DNA of 6,569 nucleotides, taken from NCBI GenBank assembly GCA_964591605.1, contig CAZQEN010000403.1:1-6569 (forward strand). Direction: 5' to 3'. Each line of letters begins with the position of its first letter. Positions within the stretch are counted from its first letter, which is position 1. The stretch is from CAYLLT01 sp964591605 (GTDB lineage: Bacteria > Planctomycetota > Phycisphaerae > UBA1845 > PWPN01). This document shows positions 1-6,569 of the stretch, piece after piece. Under the pieces are notes generated by a model. The model searched no databases. It had not been told where the DNA came from and worked only from the letters and a program-made list of their open reading frames with translations. Position numbers and translations under genes: made by a program.

Positions 1-502
1 CCATCGTGAATGTGCCACCCGGCACCGTGACCACTTCCAGCGTGACGCCGCCGCCGAGGTCGAACGTCGCGGACTCCACCTGACGCAGTTTGAAGACAGC
101 TTTGACGGATCGAGTCGCGTTCATCGTCAGGGCGGCCGGGTTCGCGGGTGCGGCTTTGGCGTCACGCCAGTGGTCATAGGGACCGCCGGACAAATCACCC
201 TCCCAATGATCAAACCGCCAGCCGGCGGCAGGCGTGGCCGTGAGCGACAGCAGAGTCCCCACCGGGTGATTCCCGTCGGCCGGGTCAACGGTCCCCTGTC
301 CCTCCACGACGACGGCCAGAGAAACCTGGCCTGGTGGAGGATTCTGCCCTCCGCCGTCGGTATCATCACCGTCGGTGTTGCCGCCAGGGTCCGCATTTCC
401 GTTGTTGACTGGCCGTGCAGAGGGCAAGCAGCCCTGTCCCATCAGCATCGGAGTCGCACCCGCAAGCATCACCAGCAGGATTCGTCGCATCAGCGTTGTC
501 AT
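1..502 (-). CDS. Secreted lipoprotein-like protein: InlB-type repeat plus start of an FGE/SUMF1-type domain (3' partial)
   Basis: The frame is open from the ATG at 502 to the window edge; 167 residues are visible and the rest is missing. It begins with a signal peptide: MRR, a hydrophobic core (LLVMLAGATPMLM), then GQGC with Cys25 as the likely lipidated residue. The -3 residue is Gly, which departs from the usual lipobox. Residues 33-58 form a Gly/Asp/Asn/Pro-rich linker. Residues about 60-140 match a divergent InlB B-repeat or bacterial repeat domain: VVVEGQGTVDPADG, GTLLSLTATPAAGWRFDHW, then TMNATRSVKAVF. The final stretch, FDLGGGVTLEVVTVPGGTFTM, resembles the opening of formylglycine-generating-enzyme (SUMF1-type) domains, which read VPGGTFxMG. 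Whether the domain is catalytic cannot be judged, since its active-site cysteines would lie beyond the edge. It starts 9 bases after the stop codon of the membrane protein gene, so it is probably co-transcribed. Export to the cell surface or periplasm is expected. Confidence 0.85.
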   Translation of the reverse strand, partial: MTTLMRRILLVMLAGATPMLMGQGCLPSARPVNNGNADPGGNTDGDDTDGGGQNPPPGQVSLAVVVEGQGTVDPADGNHPVGTLLSLTATPAAGWRFDHWEGDLSGGPYDHWRDAKAAPANPAALTMNATRSVKAVFKLRQVESATFDLGGGVTLEVVTVPGGTFTM

Positions 503-506
503 TTTG

Positions 507-513
507 CCCCCTT
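507..513 (-). promoter_or_regulatory. Shine-Dalgarno site of the lipoprotein gene, overlapping the upstream stop codon
   Basis: On the minus strand this reads AAGGGGG, its first two bases being the last two of the TAA that ends the membrane protein gene. The spacing to the ATG at 502 is 4 bases from the G run, or 7 from AAGG. This arrangement suggests ribosome reinitiation and coupled translation. Confidence 0.65.
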
Positions 514-2170
514 AGTGCGCATGTTTCGATGACGCGAGGATCGCCTGCGTGACATCGAACACCCGGATGTCCAGATCGCCCACCCGCAGCAGTTGGGCCG
601 GTGGGCCCAGTTTCGCGTGGATAACGGCAGGCAGACGCGCCGCTCCGGAAGGCTGCGGTAAGCCTGTGAATTCCACGAACGTTCTCGCTCCTGCCGCCTG
701 CAGATCTTCCAGAAAACTCTCGGAGGGAAGCGGCACGCCGACGCAGCGCTCGCCGAGGCGATAGCCCAGCGGCAACAGGAGATGCCAGTTGTTCGCTGCC
801 AGCGGCCCGCGCACGCCGCGGCGCTGTAGTTCGGAGGCGGCCTCGGCAAGCGCCCGCCCCGGTTGACCCCAGGCTCCACGAAACGCGTCCAGGAGCGGCA
901 GTCCGCACGAGCACACCAGCAGGAGCGGGAGGAACGTGCGTAAGCATCTGCCGGACTTGAGCGCGTCAGAGAGCGAGGATATGCCGAGCGCCGCGAGCCC
1001 CAGCAGGAGGCCTTCGAGCGGCCAGTAATAACGCCGGGTGCCAGCGAACACGAGGAACAGGCCGCTCAGGTAGGCGAGACCCGTGGCCGCCCCCCACCGC
1101 CAAGGGCCCGGATCGGTGCTGACCCCGCCGCGGCGTGAAGCCATTGCGATCAGGACGGCGGCACACAGCGCGACGTACAGGAGACCGAGGGTGTCCATCC
1201 CGAAGATGTGCGCCACCACCTCGCGCAGATTCCGGATGAGGAGCCGCGCCTGATGGACGACCCCGTCAGGCCACGAGAGCGGTGACCACGTCGGCCAGGC
1301 CGTGGTGAACTCGTCCGGGTTCTCCCAGGTCGCCAGACGGCCCTCTCGAGGCAGCATGAGGCGAGAGCTCGGCCAGTAATCACCGTCGGGCACAACCGGC
1401 CCGGCGAGACTGTGAACAACGGTTCCTGTGGTCGCGAATGTGAAGCGGCCGTGATGGTTGCTGAGAGTTGCGACCCACGGAGCCACACATGCCGCGAAGA
1501 CCGCTGTTCCCGCCATCCAGCAGCGCAGCCTCGCCCGAAGGGGAGCAGCGCGCAACGGCACGAGACAGGCGGCAAGGAAATGGTGAAGCAGGAAAAACGG
1601 CAGCGCGTAGTACTTCGCATAGTAGCAGCACGCCCCGAGGACTCCAGCCATTGCGGCATCGCCCAGGGCCAGCGATCGACTCATGGCCAGGCTTCGGACG
1701 AAGTAGACAGTGAGCAGCAGTGTGAACAGCGGGTCGGCCAGGATCCCCAGCCCCTGCCAGGCGAGGGCAAGCAGAGCCGCTGCAAGCGGCACAATTCCCA
1801 ACGCCAGGTGACCACACTGCAGTCTGTCCGCGAGTCGACCGGTGGCGACAACGAAGCCCGCGCCGCACAGGGCGTTCAGGACATGCCCGGCCAGTACCAT
1901 ATCCCCGCCCAGCCAGTGCAGCGGTGCCAGCAGCCATGAGAGCAACGGGGCCCAGTAGCCCGTGATGGCCAGGTCAAATCGTCCGGTCGCGTAGTAGCCG
2001 GCGATGCGAAGGTAGGATACGCCGTCCACGTTGAGCTGGTGCCGACAGAGCCAGACAAGCAGCGCCGCGGCCGGCATGTAAAGACCCAGTGCGAGAAGCA
2101 GCGGCGTAGGCCGCCGGGAATCCGCGTAAGCAGCCGGCGTGACATCCGCTGCGGGCTCAGCTTCGAGCAT
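512..2170 (-). CDS. GT-C-like integral membrane glycosyltransferase (ArnT/PMT-like)
   Basis: Likely a multi-pass membrane enzyme that takes a sugar from a polyprenyl-phosphate donor and transfers it on the periplasmic side. With the ATG at 2170 it has 552 residues and roughly ten hydrophobic segments between residues 24 and 430. After the first helix comes QLNVDGVSYLRIA with D49, matching the acidic residue in the first external loop of GT-C enzymes. ADPLFTLLL (145-153) and RRYYWPLEGLLLGL (379-392) resemble conserved PMT_2-type helices. A soluble C-terminal domain of about 120 residues follows, with no fold I recognise. The start is uncertain: the frame is open to an ATG at 2224 (570 residues), which would overlap the radical SAM gene by 68 bases with a poor ribosome site. 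A GTG at 2179 has GGAG 4 bases upstream. The ATG at 2170 gives a 14-base overlap. The family call rests on topology and short motifs, so a plain membrane protein of unknown function remains possible. Confidence 0.75.
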   Translation of the reverse strand: MLEAEPAADVTPAAYADSRRPTPLLLALGLYMPAAALLVWLCRHQLNVDGVSYLRIAGYYATGRFDLAITGYWAPLLSWLLAPLHWLGGDMVLAGHVLNALCGAGFVVATGRLADRLQCGHLALGIVPLAAALLALAWQGLGILADPLFTLLLTVYFVRSLAMSRSLALGDAAMAGVLGACCYYAKYYALPFFLLHHFLAACLVPLRAAPLRARLRCWMAGTAVFAACVAPWVATLSNHHGRFTFATTGTVVHSLAGPVVPDGDYWPSSRLMLPREGRLATWENPDEFTTAWPTWSPLSWPDGVVHQARLLIRNLREVVAHIFGMDTLGLLYVALCAAVLIAMASRRGGVSTDPGPWRWGAATGLAYLSGLFLVFAGTRRYYWPLEGLLLGLAALGISSLSDALKSGRCLRTFLPLLLVCSCGLPLLDAFRGAWGQPGRALAEAASELQRRGVRGPLAANNWHLLLPLGYRLGERCVGVPLPSESFLEDLQAAGARTFVEFTGLPQPSGAARLPAVIHAKLGPPAQLLRVGDLDIRVFDVTQAILASSKHAH

Positions 2171-3752
2171 GGCTGCCACGCGGCTCCACGATCTCTCTGT
2201 AGCTGCGGTGTGAGGGCTTTGCATTCCTGAGATCCGTCCGTGGGGGCTCCACGACGCCCCGTGCGCATGTGCTGCCCGCGTCCGTCGAAGGTTCGATGCC
2301 GGAGGCAGGCCTGGGCGCCAGTCGGTCTTCGCGTCGCGTGGTCAGCCAGCGCAGAAAGCCTCTGGCAATATCCGCCAGCATGCCGAGATCGCCACACGAC
2401 ATCATCCGCAGCACCCGCCACGCCTGCCGCGGGCGCAGGTAAAACTCGCGGAACGCCCGTTTGGTTCCAGCGAGGATGGCCTCTGCGGAAAGCCCGGGGT
2501 ACTGCACGACGGCAGAGTCGTTCATGTCAAAGCGCGACCAGTCGCCGGTCGCGAGCCAGCCGTTTGAGACTGCCTGGAAATAGAAATCCGTCCCCGCATA
2601 AGGCACCGCGACGTGGAACAGCGCGATATCGAGCGGAATCTCCTTGGCGAAGGTGATCGTCTCACAGATGGTCGCTTCGGTCTCTCCGGGCAGCCCGATG
2701 ATGAAGTAGCCCCAGCTTCGAATGCCGACGCGATCGATCATGCGGATGGTCTCGCGGGCCTTCTCAACGGTGGTGTCTTTCTTCACCGCATCCAGCACTT
2801 TCTGCGAACCGCTCTCGATGCCGAATGCAATGAGCCAGCAGCCGGCCCGCTTCATGCGCCGGGCCATCTCCTCATCGATGGTGTCGACGCGGCTGTTGCA
2901 CGCCCACCGCACCTTCAGTCCCTTCTCAATGATCAGATCGCAGAGCCGCATCACTCCCGGCCGGTCGTACGTGAACAGGTCCGCAAGGAAGACGACCTTG
3001 TGGACGCCGTGCTGCGCGAGGTACTCGAGTTCCTCGATAATGCTCTCTGCCGAGCGGTACCGGACCGACTTGCCCCACACGACGCCCTCGAAGCAGTAGG
3101 TGCAGCGGTACGGGCACCCGCGATTCGTGAGCAGCCAGACGTAACGGCTGCCGATGAAGGGCATCCGGTAACGATCCAGAGGCAGCAGATGCTGCTTCGG
3201 GATGGGCAGCTCGTCGAGATGCTCCACCAGAGGCCGGTCGGCATGGACGACGATGCCGCTGGGGGATCGGATGGCGGTTCCGAGACATCCGGCCAGTGAC
3301 ACGCCGCCCCGGATTCGATCGACAACCTCGCGGAAGGTCAGCTCGGGCTCGTGCCGGATCACAATGTCGAGGGCAGGCACCCGTTCGAGGGTGTTCTGCG
3401 GAACCGCCGACGGGTGCGTCCCCACCGCTATCGTCGTCGCGCCGAGTTGTTTGGCGAGTCCGATGCTGCGGGCATCAATTTCAAAGGTCGTGCCCGTGAT
3501 GTAGCCGACGTAGATGCGGGGCCGGCGATCCCTCAGACGCGCTTCGAACTGATCCCAGGTGAGTTCCTCCGCGATCGCGTCGATGATCTCGACCGTCATG
3601 TCTTCCGGAACCATCGCCGCGATGTACGCGAGCGACGTCTGAGGCCACATCATGCGTTCGCGGCTGCGGCGACCCCAGCGGCAGACATCGCGGATGTAGA
3701 TATGCCCGTCGGGGGACGGCGGATTCACGATCAGTACGTCGACGGCGCCCAA
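2157..3752 (-). CDS. B12-binding-domain radical SAM protein
   Basis: Probably a cobalamin-dependent radical SAM enzyme that cleaves S-adenosylmethionine at a 4Fe-4S cluster; members include methylases and the BchE/HpnJ-like group. With the TTG start at 3752 it is 531 residues. Residues about 4-150 form a Rossmann-like B12-binding-type domain (DVLIVNPPSPDG at the start, VGTHPSAVP near 111-119), though a canonical DxHxxG cobalamin-ligand motif is not visible. The radical SAM core holds NRGCPYRCTYCFEG with C213, C217 and C220, then FGIESGSQKVLDAVKKDTT (about 311-329) and FIIGLPGETEATI (350-362). The last 55 or so residues are Arg/Pro-rich, look unstructured and overlap the next gene. The TTG at 3752 is preferred because GGAGG lies 6 bases upstream; a TTG at 3773, overlapping the previous stop codon, would add seven residues but has no comparable site. 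The reaction and substrate are unknown; placement after a carbamoyltransferase suggests a tailoring step in the same pathway. Confidence 0.93.
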   Translation of the reverse strand: MGAVDVLIVNPPSPDGHIYIRDVCRWGRRSRERMMWPQTSLAYIAAMVPEDMTVEIIDAIAEELTWDQFEARLRDRRPRIYVGYITGTTFEIDARSIGLAKQLGATTIAVGTHPSAVPQNTLERVPALDIVIRHEPELTFREVVDRIRGGVSLAGCLGTAIRSPSGIVVHADRPLVEHLDELPIPKQHLLPLDRYRMPFIGSRYVWLLTNRGCPYRCTYCFEGVVWGKSVRYRSAESIIEELEYLAQHGVHKVVFLADLFTYDRPGVMRLCDLIIEKGLKVRWACNSRVDTIDEEMARRMKRAGCWLIAFGIESGSQKVLDAVKKDTTVEKARETIRMIDRVGIRSWGYFIIGLPGETEATICETITFAKEIPLDIALFHVAVPYAGTDFYFQAVSNGWLATGDWSRFDMNDSAVVQYPGLSAEAILAGTKRAFREFYLRPRQAWRVLRMMSCGDLGMLADIARGFLRWLTTRREDRLAPRPASGIEPSTDAGSTCARGVVEPPRTDLRNAKPSHRSYREIVEPRGSHARS

Positions 3753-3758
3753 GCTGTT

Positions 3759-3763
3759 CCTCC
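3759..3763 (-). promoter_or_regulatory. Shine-Dalgarno site of the radical SAM gene
   Basis: A perfect GGAGG on the minus strand, 6 bases before the TTG at 3752. It sits inside the reading frame that would begin at the TTG of 3773, so it argues for the shorter protein. The gap to the upstream stop codon is then 17 bases. Confidence 0.7.
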
Positions 3764-3769
3764 GTACTT

Positions 3770-5533
3770 TCAATCCATTGCGGCCGCCGCCGCCCGCGCC
3801 TCCGCCACTTCCTCCTCCGACATCGAGGCCGCGGCGTCCTCCACCTCCTTGCAGAGCATGTGATTACCGAGGAAGAGTGCGTCCATGCCGGTCTTCAGGT
3901 AGCAGTCGATCGCTTCGTCGGGCGTGCACACGTTCGGCTCGCCCCGGATGTTGTAGGATGTGTTGAGGACGCAGTAGACGCCCGTCAGCCGGCCGAAGGC
4001 CTCGATCAGGGCGTGGTAGCGGGGGTTGTGCCTGCGACTGACCGTCTGTACGCGCCCCGTACCGTCGACATGCGTGACGGCGGGGATCTTGGACTTGGCC
4101 TCTTTCCGCACGTCATACACCAGGATCATGTACGGTGACGGGTAGTCCATCGTGAAGTATTCCCCACACCGCTCCTCGGGAACCGAGGGGGCGAATGGGC
4201 GGAAGGACTCCCGGAATTTGACGCGGGCGTTGAGGATATCCTTCATTTCAGCGCGACAAGGATTCGCGAGAATGCTGCGATTGCCGAGGGCCCGGGGGCC
4301 GCATTCCATCCGTCCATCGAACCAGCCGACGATCTTGCCGTCAGCCAGCATTCGGGCGGCACGCTCCGGAGCGTTATCGACGATCACACCCCGCAGGTCC
4401 GCACGTCCGATGGCCGCCTGGAGTTCGGAGTCGCTGTAGCTGGGACCGACATAGACGTGCTCCATCACGTAGGTCCGCGGGTTGCGGAGCTGATTGTTCC
4501 ACAGCCAGTAACAGGCGCCGATGCTCGTACCGGCGTCATTGGCGGCCGGCTGCACCCAGACGTCCTTGAAGGGTCCTCGCGTCAGGAGCTTGCCGTTCAT
4601 GACGCTGTTCAGGCAGACGCCGCCCGCCAGGCACACCGCAGGAAGCCGCGTCTTCCCGTACAGCCAGTCGGCCATGTGGAAGCACACCTCTTCGGTGCGC
4701 AGTTGCAGGGCCGCGGCGACGTCCATATGGTGCTGAGTCAGGGGATCTTCCTTGCCGCGCGGGGGGCCAAAGATGTCGAGAAACTTGCGGCTCACCCAGT
4801 GCGGGCGGCCCTTGAGGTGGTATTCGAAGTAACTCAGATCGACGCGGAACTCGCCGTCGTCCGTGCAGATGACCATCTTGCGGAATTCGTCAATGTAGCG
4901 GGCAGGATCGCCGTACGGTGCGAGTCCCATGACTTTGCCCTCGCCGCTGGCGAAGAGGAATCCGAGGTACTCGGTGATGCCGCCGTACACGATGCCGAGC
5001 GAATGCGGAAAGTTGATCTTCTTGAGGCAGTGCAGGTCGAGCCGCTCGCCGTAGCCGAGCCAGTTACAGCACCACTCACCCGCCGCGTCGATCGACAGAA
5101 TGGCCGCTTTTTCATAGGGCGAAGTCAGATACGTGCTTGCCGCGTGCATCACATGGTGTTCGCCGTAGTGAAAGCGCGTCCTGGCCCCCTCCAGGTTGAG
5201 CCGCTCCCAGACCGTCCGCTTCATCCGGAGCATATCCACGAACTTGCCGCCACGGCTCTGGACGATCCCGAACGATCTCGGGAAGTACCGCAGCACATGG
5301 AGGAAGCGCCCGCCGAGGCCAAGATAAGGGTTCCAGTAGTAGACGACATGATCGAGGTCACGCGGTGAAATCCCCGCCTCGCGACAGCACCACTGCATCG
5401 CATGGATGGGGAAATCCGGCGTGTGCTTGCGCCGCAGGAAGCGTTCTTCCTCGACGAAGCCGATGAGTTCCCCATCGCGAACGATCGCCGCCGCCGCATC
5501 ATGGCCGTAGCAGTCAAAACCCAGAATGTGCAT
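3770..5533 (-). CDS. NodU/CmcH/TobZ-family carbamoyltransferase
   Basis: Known members use carbamoyl phosphate and ATP, through a carbamoyl-adenylate, to O-carbamoylate a sugar or natural-product hydroxyl in the cytoplasm. The protein is complete at 587 residues, usual for the family. The N-terminal Kae1-like domain begins MHILGFDCYGHDAAAAIV and carries the HxxxH metal motif (H126 and H130 in GEHHVMHAAS), SIDAAGEW (about 147-154), GKVMGLAPYGDP (199-210), AGGVCLNSVMNG (303-314) and NDAGTSIGA with D333. The C-terminal carbamoyltransferase domain shows GRMECGPRALGNRS (407-420), FRPFAPSVPEE (444-454) and NTSYNIRGEP (524-533). The ATG at 5533 was chosen over an in-frame upstream start at 5605 because family homology begins there and a GAGGG Shine-Dalgarno lies 5 bases before it. 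The tail is a short Ala/Glu-rich stretch. Substrate unknown; the glycosyltransferase neighbours suggest a glycan or lipid-linked sugar. Confidence 0.95.
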   Translation of the reverse strand: MHILGFDCYGHDAAAAIVRDGELIGFVEEERFLRRKHTPDFPIHAMQWCCREAGISPRDLDHVVYYWNPYLGLGGRFLHVLRYFPRSFGIVQSRGGKFVDMLRMKRTVWERLNLEGARTRFHYGEHHVMHAASTYLTSPYEKAAILSIDAAGEWCCNWLGYGERLDLHCLKKINFPHSLGIVYGGITEYLGFLFASGEGKVMGLAPYGDPARYIDEFRKMVICTDDGEFRVDLSYFEYHLKGRPHWVSRKFLDIFGPPRGKEDPLTQHHMDVAAALQLRTEEVCFHMADWLYGKTRLPAVCLAGGVCLNSVMNGKLLTRGPFKDVWVQPAANDAGTSIGACYWLWNNQLRNPRTYVMEHVYVGPSYSDSELQAAIGRADLRGVIVDNAPERAARMLADGKIVGWFDGRMECGPRALGNRSILANPCRAEMKDILNARVKFRESFRPFAPSVPEERCGEYFTMDYPSPYMILVYDVRKEAKSKIPAVTHVDGTGRVQTVSRRHNPRYHALIEAFGRLTGVYCVLNTSYNIRGEPNVCTPDEAIDCYLKTGMDALFLGNHMLCKEVEDAAASMSEEEVAEARAAAAAMD

Positions 5534-6569
5534 GTACACCCTCGTTAGCAGGGAATTCCGGACTCTCCAGATCCGCGCCGCCTCCGGGAGGCGCGAACGG
5601 ATCACGCTGCTCCGCCTCCTGCCGCCTGCGAACGGCCCAGATCACACGGAGAATGATGCCGCCGAGCGCACTCCATCCGCCGAATGCCAGACATGCCGTG
5701 GCCGCAAGAACCAGAGCTTCCCGCGAACCTGCGCCCGCCGGAAGTGAGATGAACCAGAGCAAGATACCCAGCATTCCCAGGGTCATCCCGGTGAGGACCA
5801 TCGGCTTGGCCTTGAAGACCTTCTGCATGAACCTCTCCAGACGGCCGGGGATGTCCCTTGTCCCGATCAACATGAACGTCAGCTGATGACAGAGCATGCC
5901 GATGAACGCTGCCTGCAGGAACACGAACACGCATCCGCCCAGGAGGAGCGCCGTAGTGGTTCTTCCCGCCCCCGACGCCGAAGCGATTCCCGCCAACCCC
6001 AGCCCCAGAAACGCGAACAGCAGGCCGAGCGCGGAAAGAGCACGGATCGGACTGAAGCACGATGCCGCGAAGAGAATGATGCCGAGAAACTTGAAGCCAT
6101 CCTTGATGACGCGCAGCTTGGATTGCCCGACGCGATCGTGATATGGCATCGGAACCTCCTCGATCCGCAGGCGCGGATCGAGAAGAGCGACGCAACTCAT
6201 CGCCGGAGTAAAATGGAGGCCGTCCGGCAGTGGGACCATCCTCCGCAGACTCGAGCGCCGGATCACCCGCATGCCTGAGGCGCAGTCGGTGAGGCTTTGC
6301 CCTGAAACGATGCCGACGAGGCGTGCGAAGATCCAGTTGCCCAGCCTGCGGATGCGCGGCATCTGGCTCTGCGGGGTCATCCGTGCCCCGAGTACGAGGT
6401 CTGCCCGCGTCGCCTCCAGCCGCTGGATCAGATCCACAAAGAACAGAGGATCACACGTACCGTCGGCGTCCATGAAGCCGACCAGCTCGGCGTCAGTCAC
6501 GCGGAACCCCGCCTTGATCGCCGCCCCGTATCCACGGTTTTGCTCGAAACGAACTTTCGTGACTTCCGG
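5514..6569 (-). CDS. Family 2 glycosyltransferase with C-terminal membrane domain (5' partial)
   Basis: Likely transfers a sugar from a nucleotide sugar to a polyprenyl phosphate at the inner face of the cytoplasmic membrane. The frame stays open to the window edge, so the true start is upstream; 351 residues are visible. The fragment begins inside the GT-A fold with the typical NRGYGAAIKAGF stretch, followed by FMDADG (the metal and nucleotide-sugar binding DxD, fragment residues about 32-37). CASGMRVIRR and the DRVGQSKLRVIKDG block (about 145-158) are both classic for DPM1/ArnC-like GT2 enzymes. From about residue 163 to 313 come roughly four hydrophobic segments, then a charged, Pro/Gly-rich tail. 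A GTG at 6500 is internal, because conserved family sequence continues upstream of it. The 3' end overlaps the carbamoyltransferase start by 20 bases. The exact sugar cannot be told from sequence. Confidence 0.88.
   Translation of the reverse strand, partial: PEVTKVRFEQNRGYGAAIKAGFRVTDAELVGFMDADGTCDPLFFVDLIQRLEATRADLVLGARMTPQSQMPRIRRLGNWIFARLVGIVSGQSLTDCASGMRVIRRSSLRRMVPLPDGLHFTPAMSCVALLDPRLRIEEVPMPYHDRVGQSKLRVIKDGFKFLGIILFAASCFSPIRALSALGLLFAFLGLGLAGIASASGAGRTTTALLLGGCVFVFLQAAFIGMLCHQLTFMLIGTRDIPGRLERFMQKVFKAKPMVLTGMTLGMLGILLWFISLPAGAGSREALVLAATACLAFGGWSALGGIILRVIWAVRRRQEAEQRDPFAPPGGGADLESPEFPANEGVHAHSGF
5539..5543 (-). promoter_or_regulatory. Shine-Dalgarno site of the carbamoyltransferase
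   Basis: On the minus strand this reads GAGGG, 5 bases before the ATG at 5533. It lies within the last codons of the upstream glycosyltransferase. It decides the start against the longer in-frame candidate at 5605 and is consistent with translational coupling. Confidence 0.75.

Noticed and set aside
366..947. Minus-strand open frame of 193 residues spanning the membrane protein and lipoprotein junction
   Set aside because: It is Arg/Ala/Gly-rich shadow sequence out of frame with both supported genes, which have good ribosome sites or domain matches.
2613..3299. Plus-strand open frame of 228 residues opposite the radical SAM core
   Set aside because: It mirrors the codons of the radical SAM gene, including its cluster motif, and has no domain signature of its own.
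3778..3850. GCC/TCC-rich run that resembles a simple repeat
   Set aside because: It encodes the Ala/Glu-rich tail of the carbamoyltransferase; the units are irregular and explained by codon choice.
4457..5368. Long plus-strand open frame of 303 residues opposite the carbamoyltransferase gene
   Set aside because: It is antisense to strongly conserved catalytic motifs, shows no recognisable domain, and long antisense frames are expected in GC-rich codon-biased DNA.
5602..6195. Minus-strand open frame of 197 residues inside the GT2 gene
   Set aside because: It is out of frame with the conserved GT2 motifs and membrane segments and has shadow-like composition.
6498..6500. GTG as the start of the GT2 gene
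   Set aside because: The frame continues upstream to the window edge with family-typical sequence, so this codon is internal.

Overview
The window carries five tightly packed genes, all on the minus strand. In transcription order they run from position 6569 down to 1. The sequence is GC-rich by eye. The last gene is a lipoprotein-like protein with an InlB-type repeat leading into what looks like a formylglycine-generating-enzyme-type domain. That architecture, with the high GC and a non-textbook lipobox, would fit a Planctomycetota-like or related environmental bacterium. The taxonomy is inference; no rRNA or marker gene is present.

Layout: (1) 6569-5514, a family 2 glycosyltransferase of the polyprenyl-phosphate (DPM1-like) type with a C-terminal membrane domain; its first residues lie outside the window. 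(2) 5533-3770, a complete NodU/CmcH/TobZ-type carbamoyltransferase. (3) 3752-2157, a B12-binding-domain radical SAM enzyme with a clear CxxxCxxC cluster motif. (4) about 2170-512, a multi-pass membrane protein resembling GT-C (ArnT/PMT-like) glycosyltransferases. (5) 502-1, the start of a secreted lipoprotein-like protein, cut by the window edge. Gaps are 0-17 bases and several genes overlap, so this reads as one operon. Its promoter must lie beyond 6569 and its terminator before position 1. No intergenic stretch is long enough to hold a promoter or RNA gene.

A working model (inference): the GT2 enzyme charges a polyprenyl phosphate with a sugar, and the GT-C protein uses that lipid-linked sugar on the far side of the membrane. 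The carbamoyltransferase and the radical SAM enzyme tailor the glycan or another small molecule by O-carbamoylation and by a radical reaction such as methylation or rearrangement. The lipoprotein gene is spaced for translational coupling to the GT-C gene, but its functional link to the others is unproven. No mobile elements, CRISPR arrays, tRNAs or rRNAs were seen.
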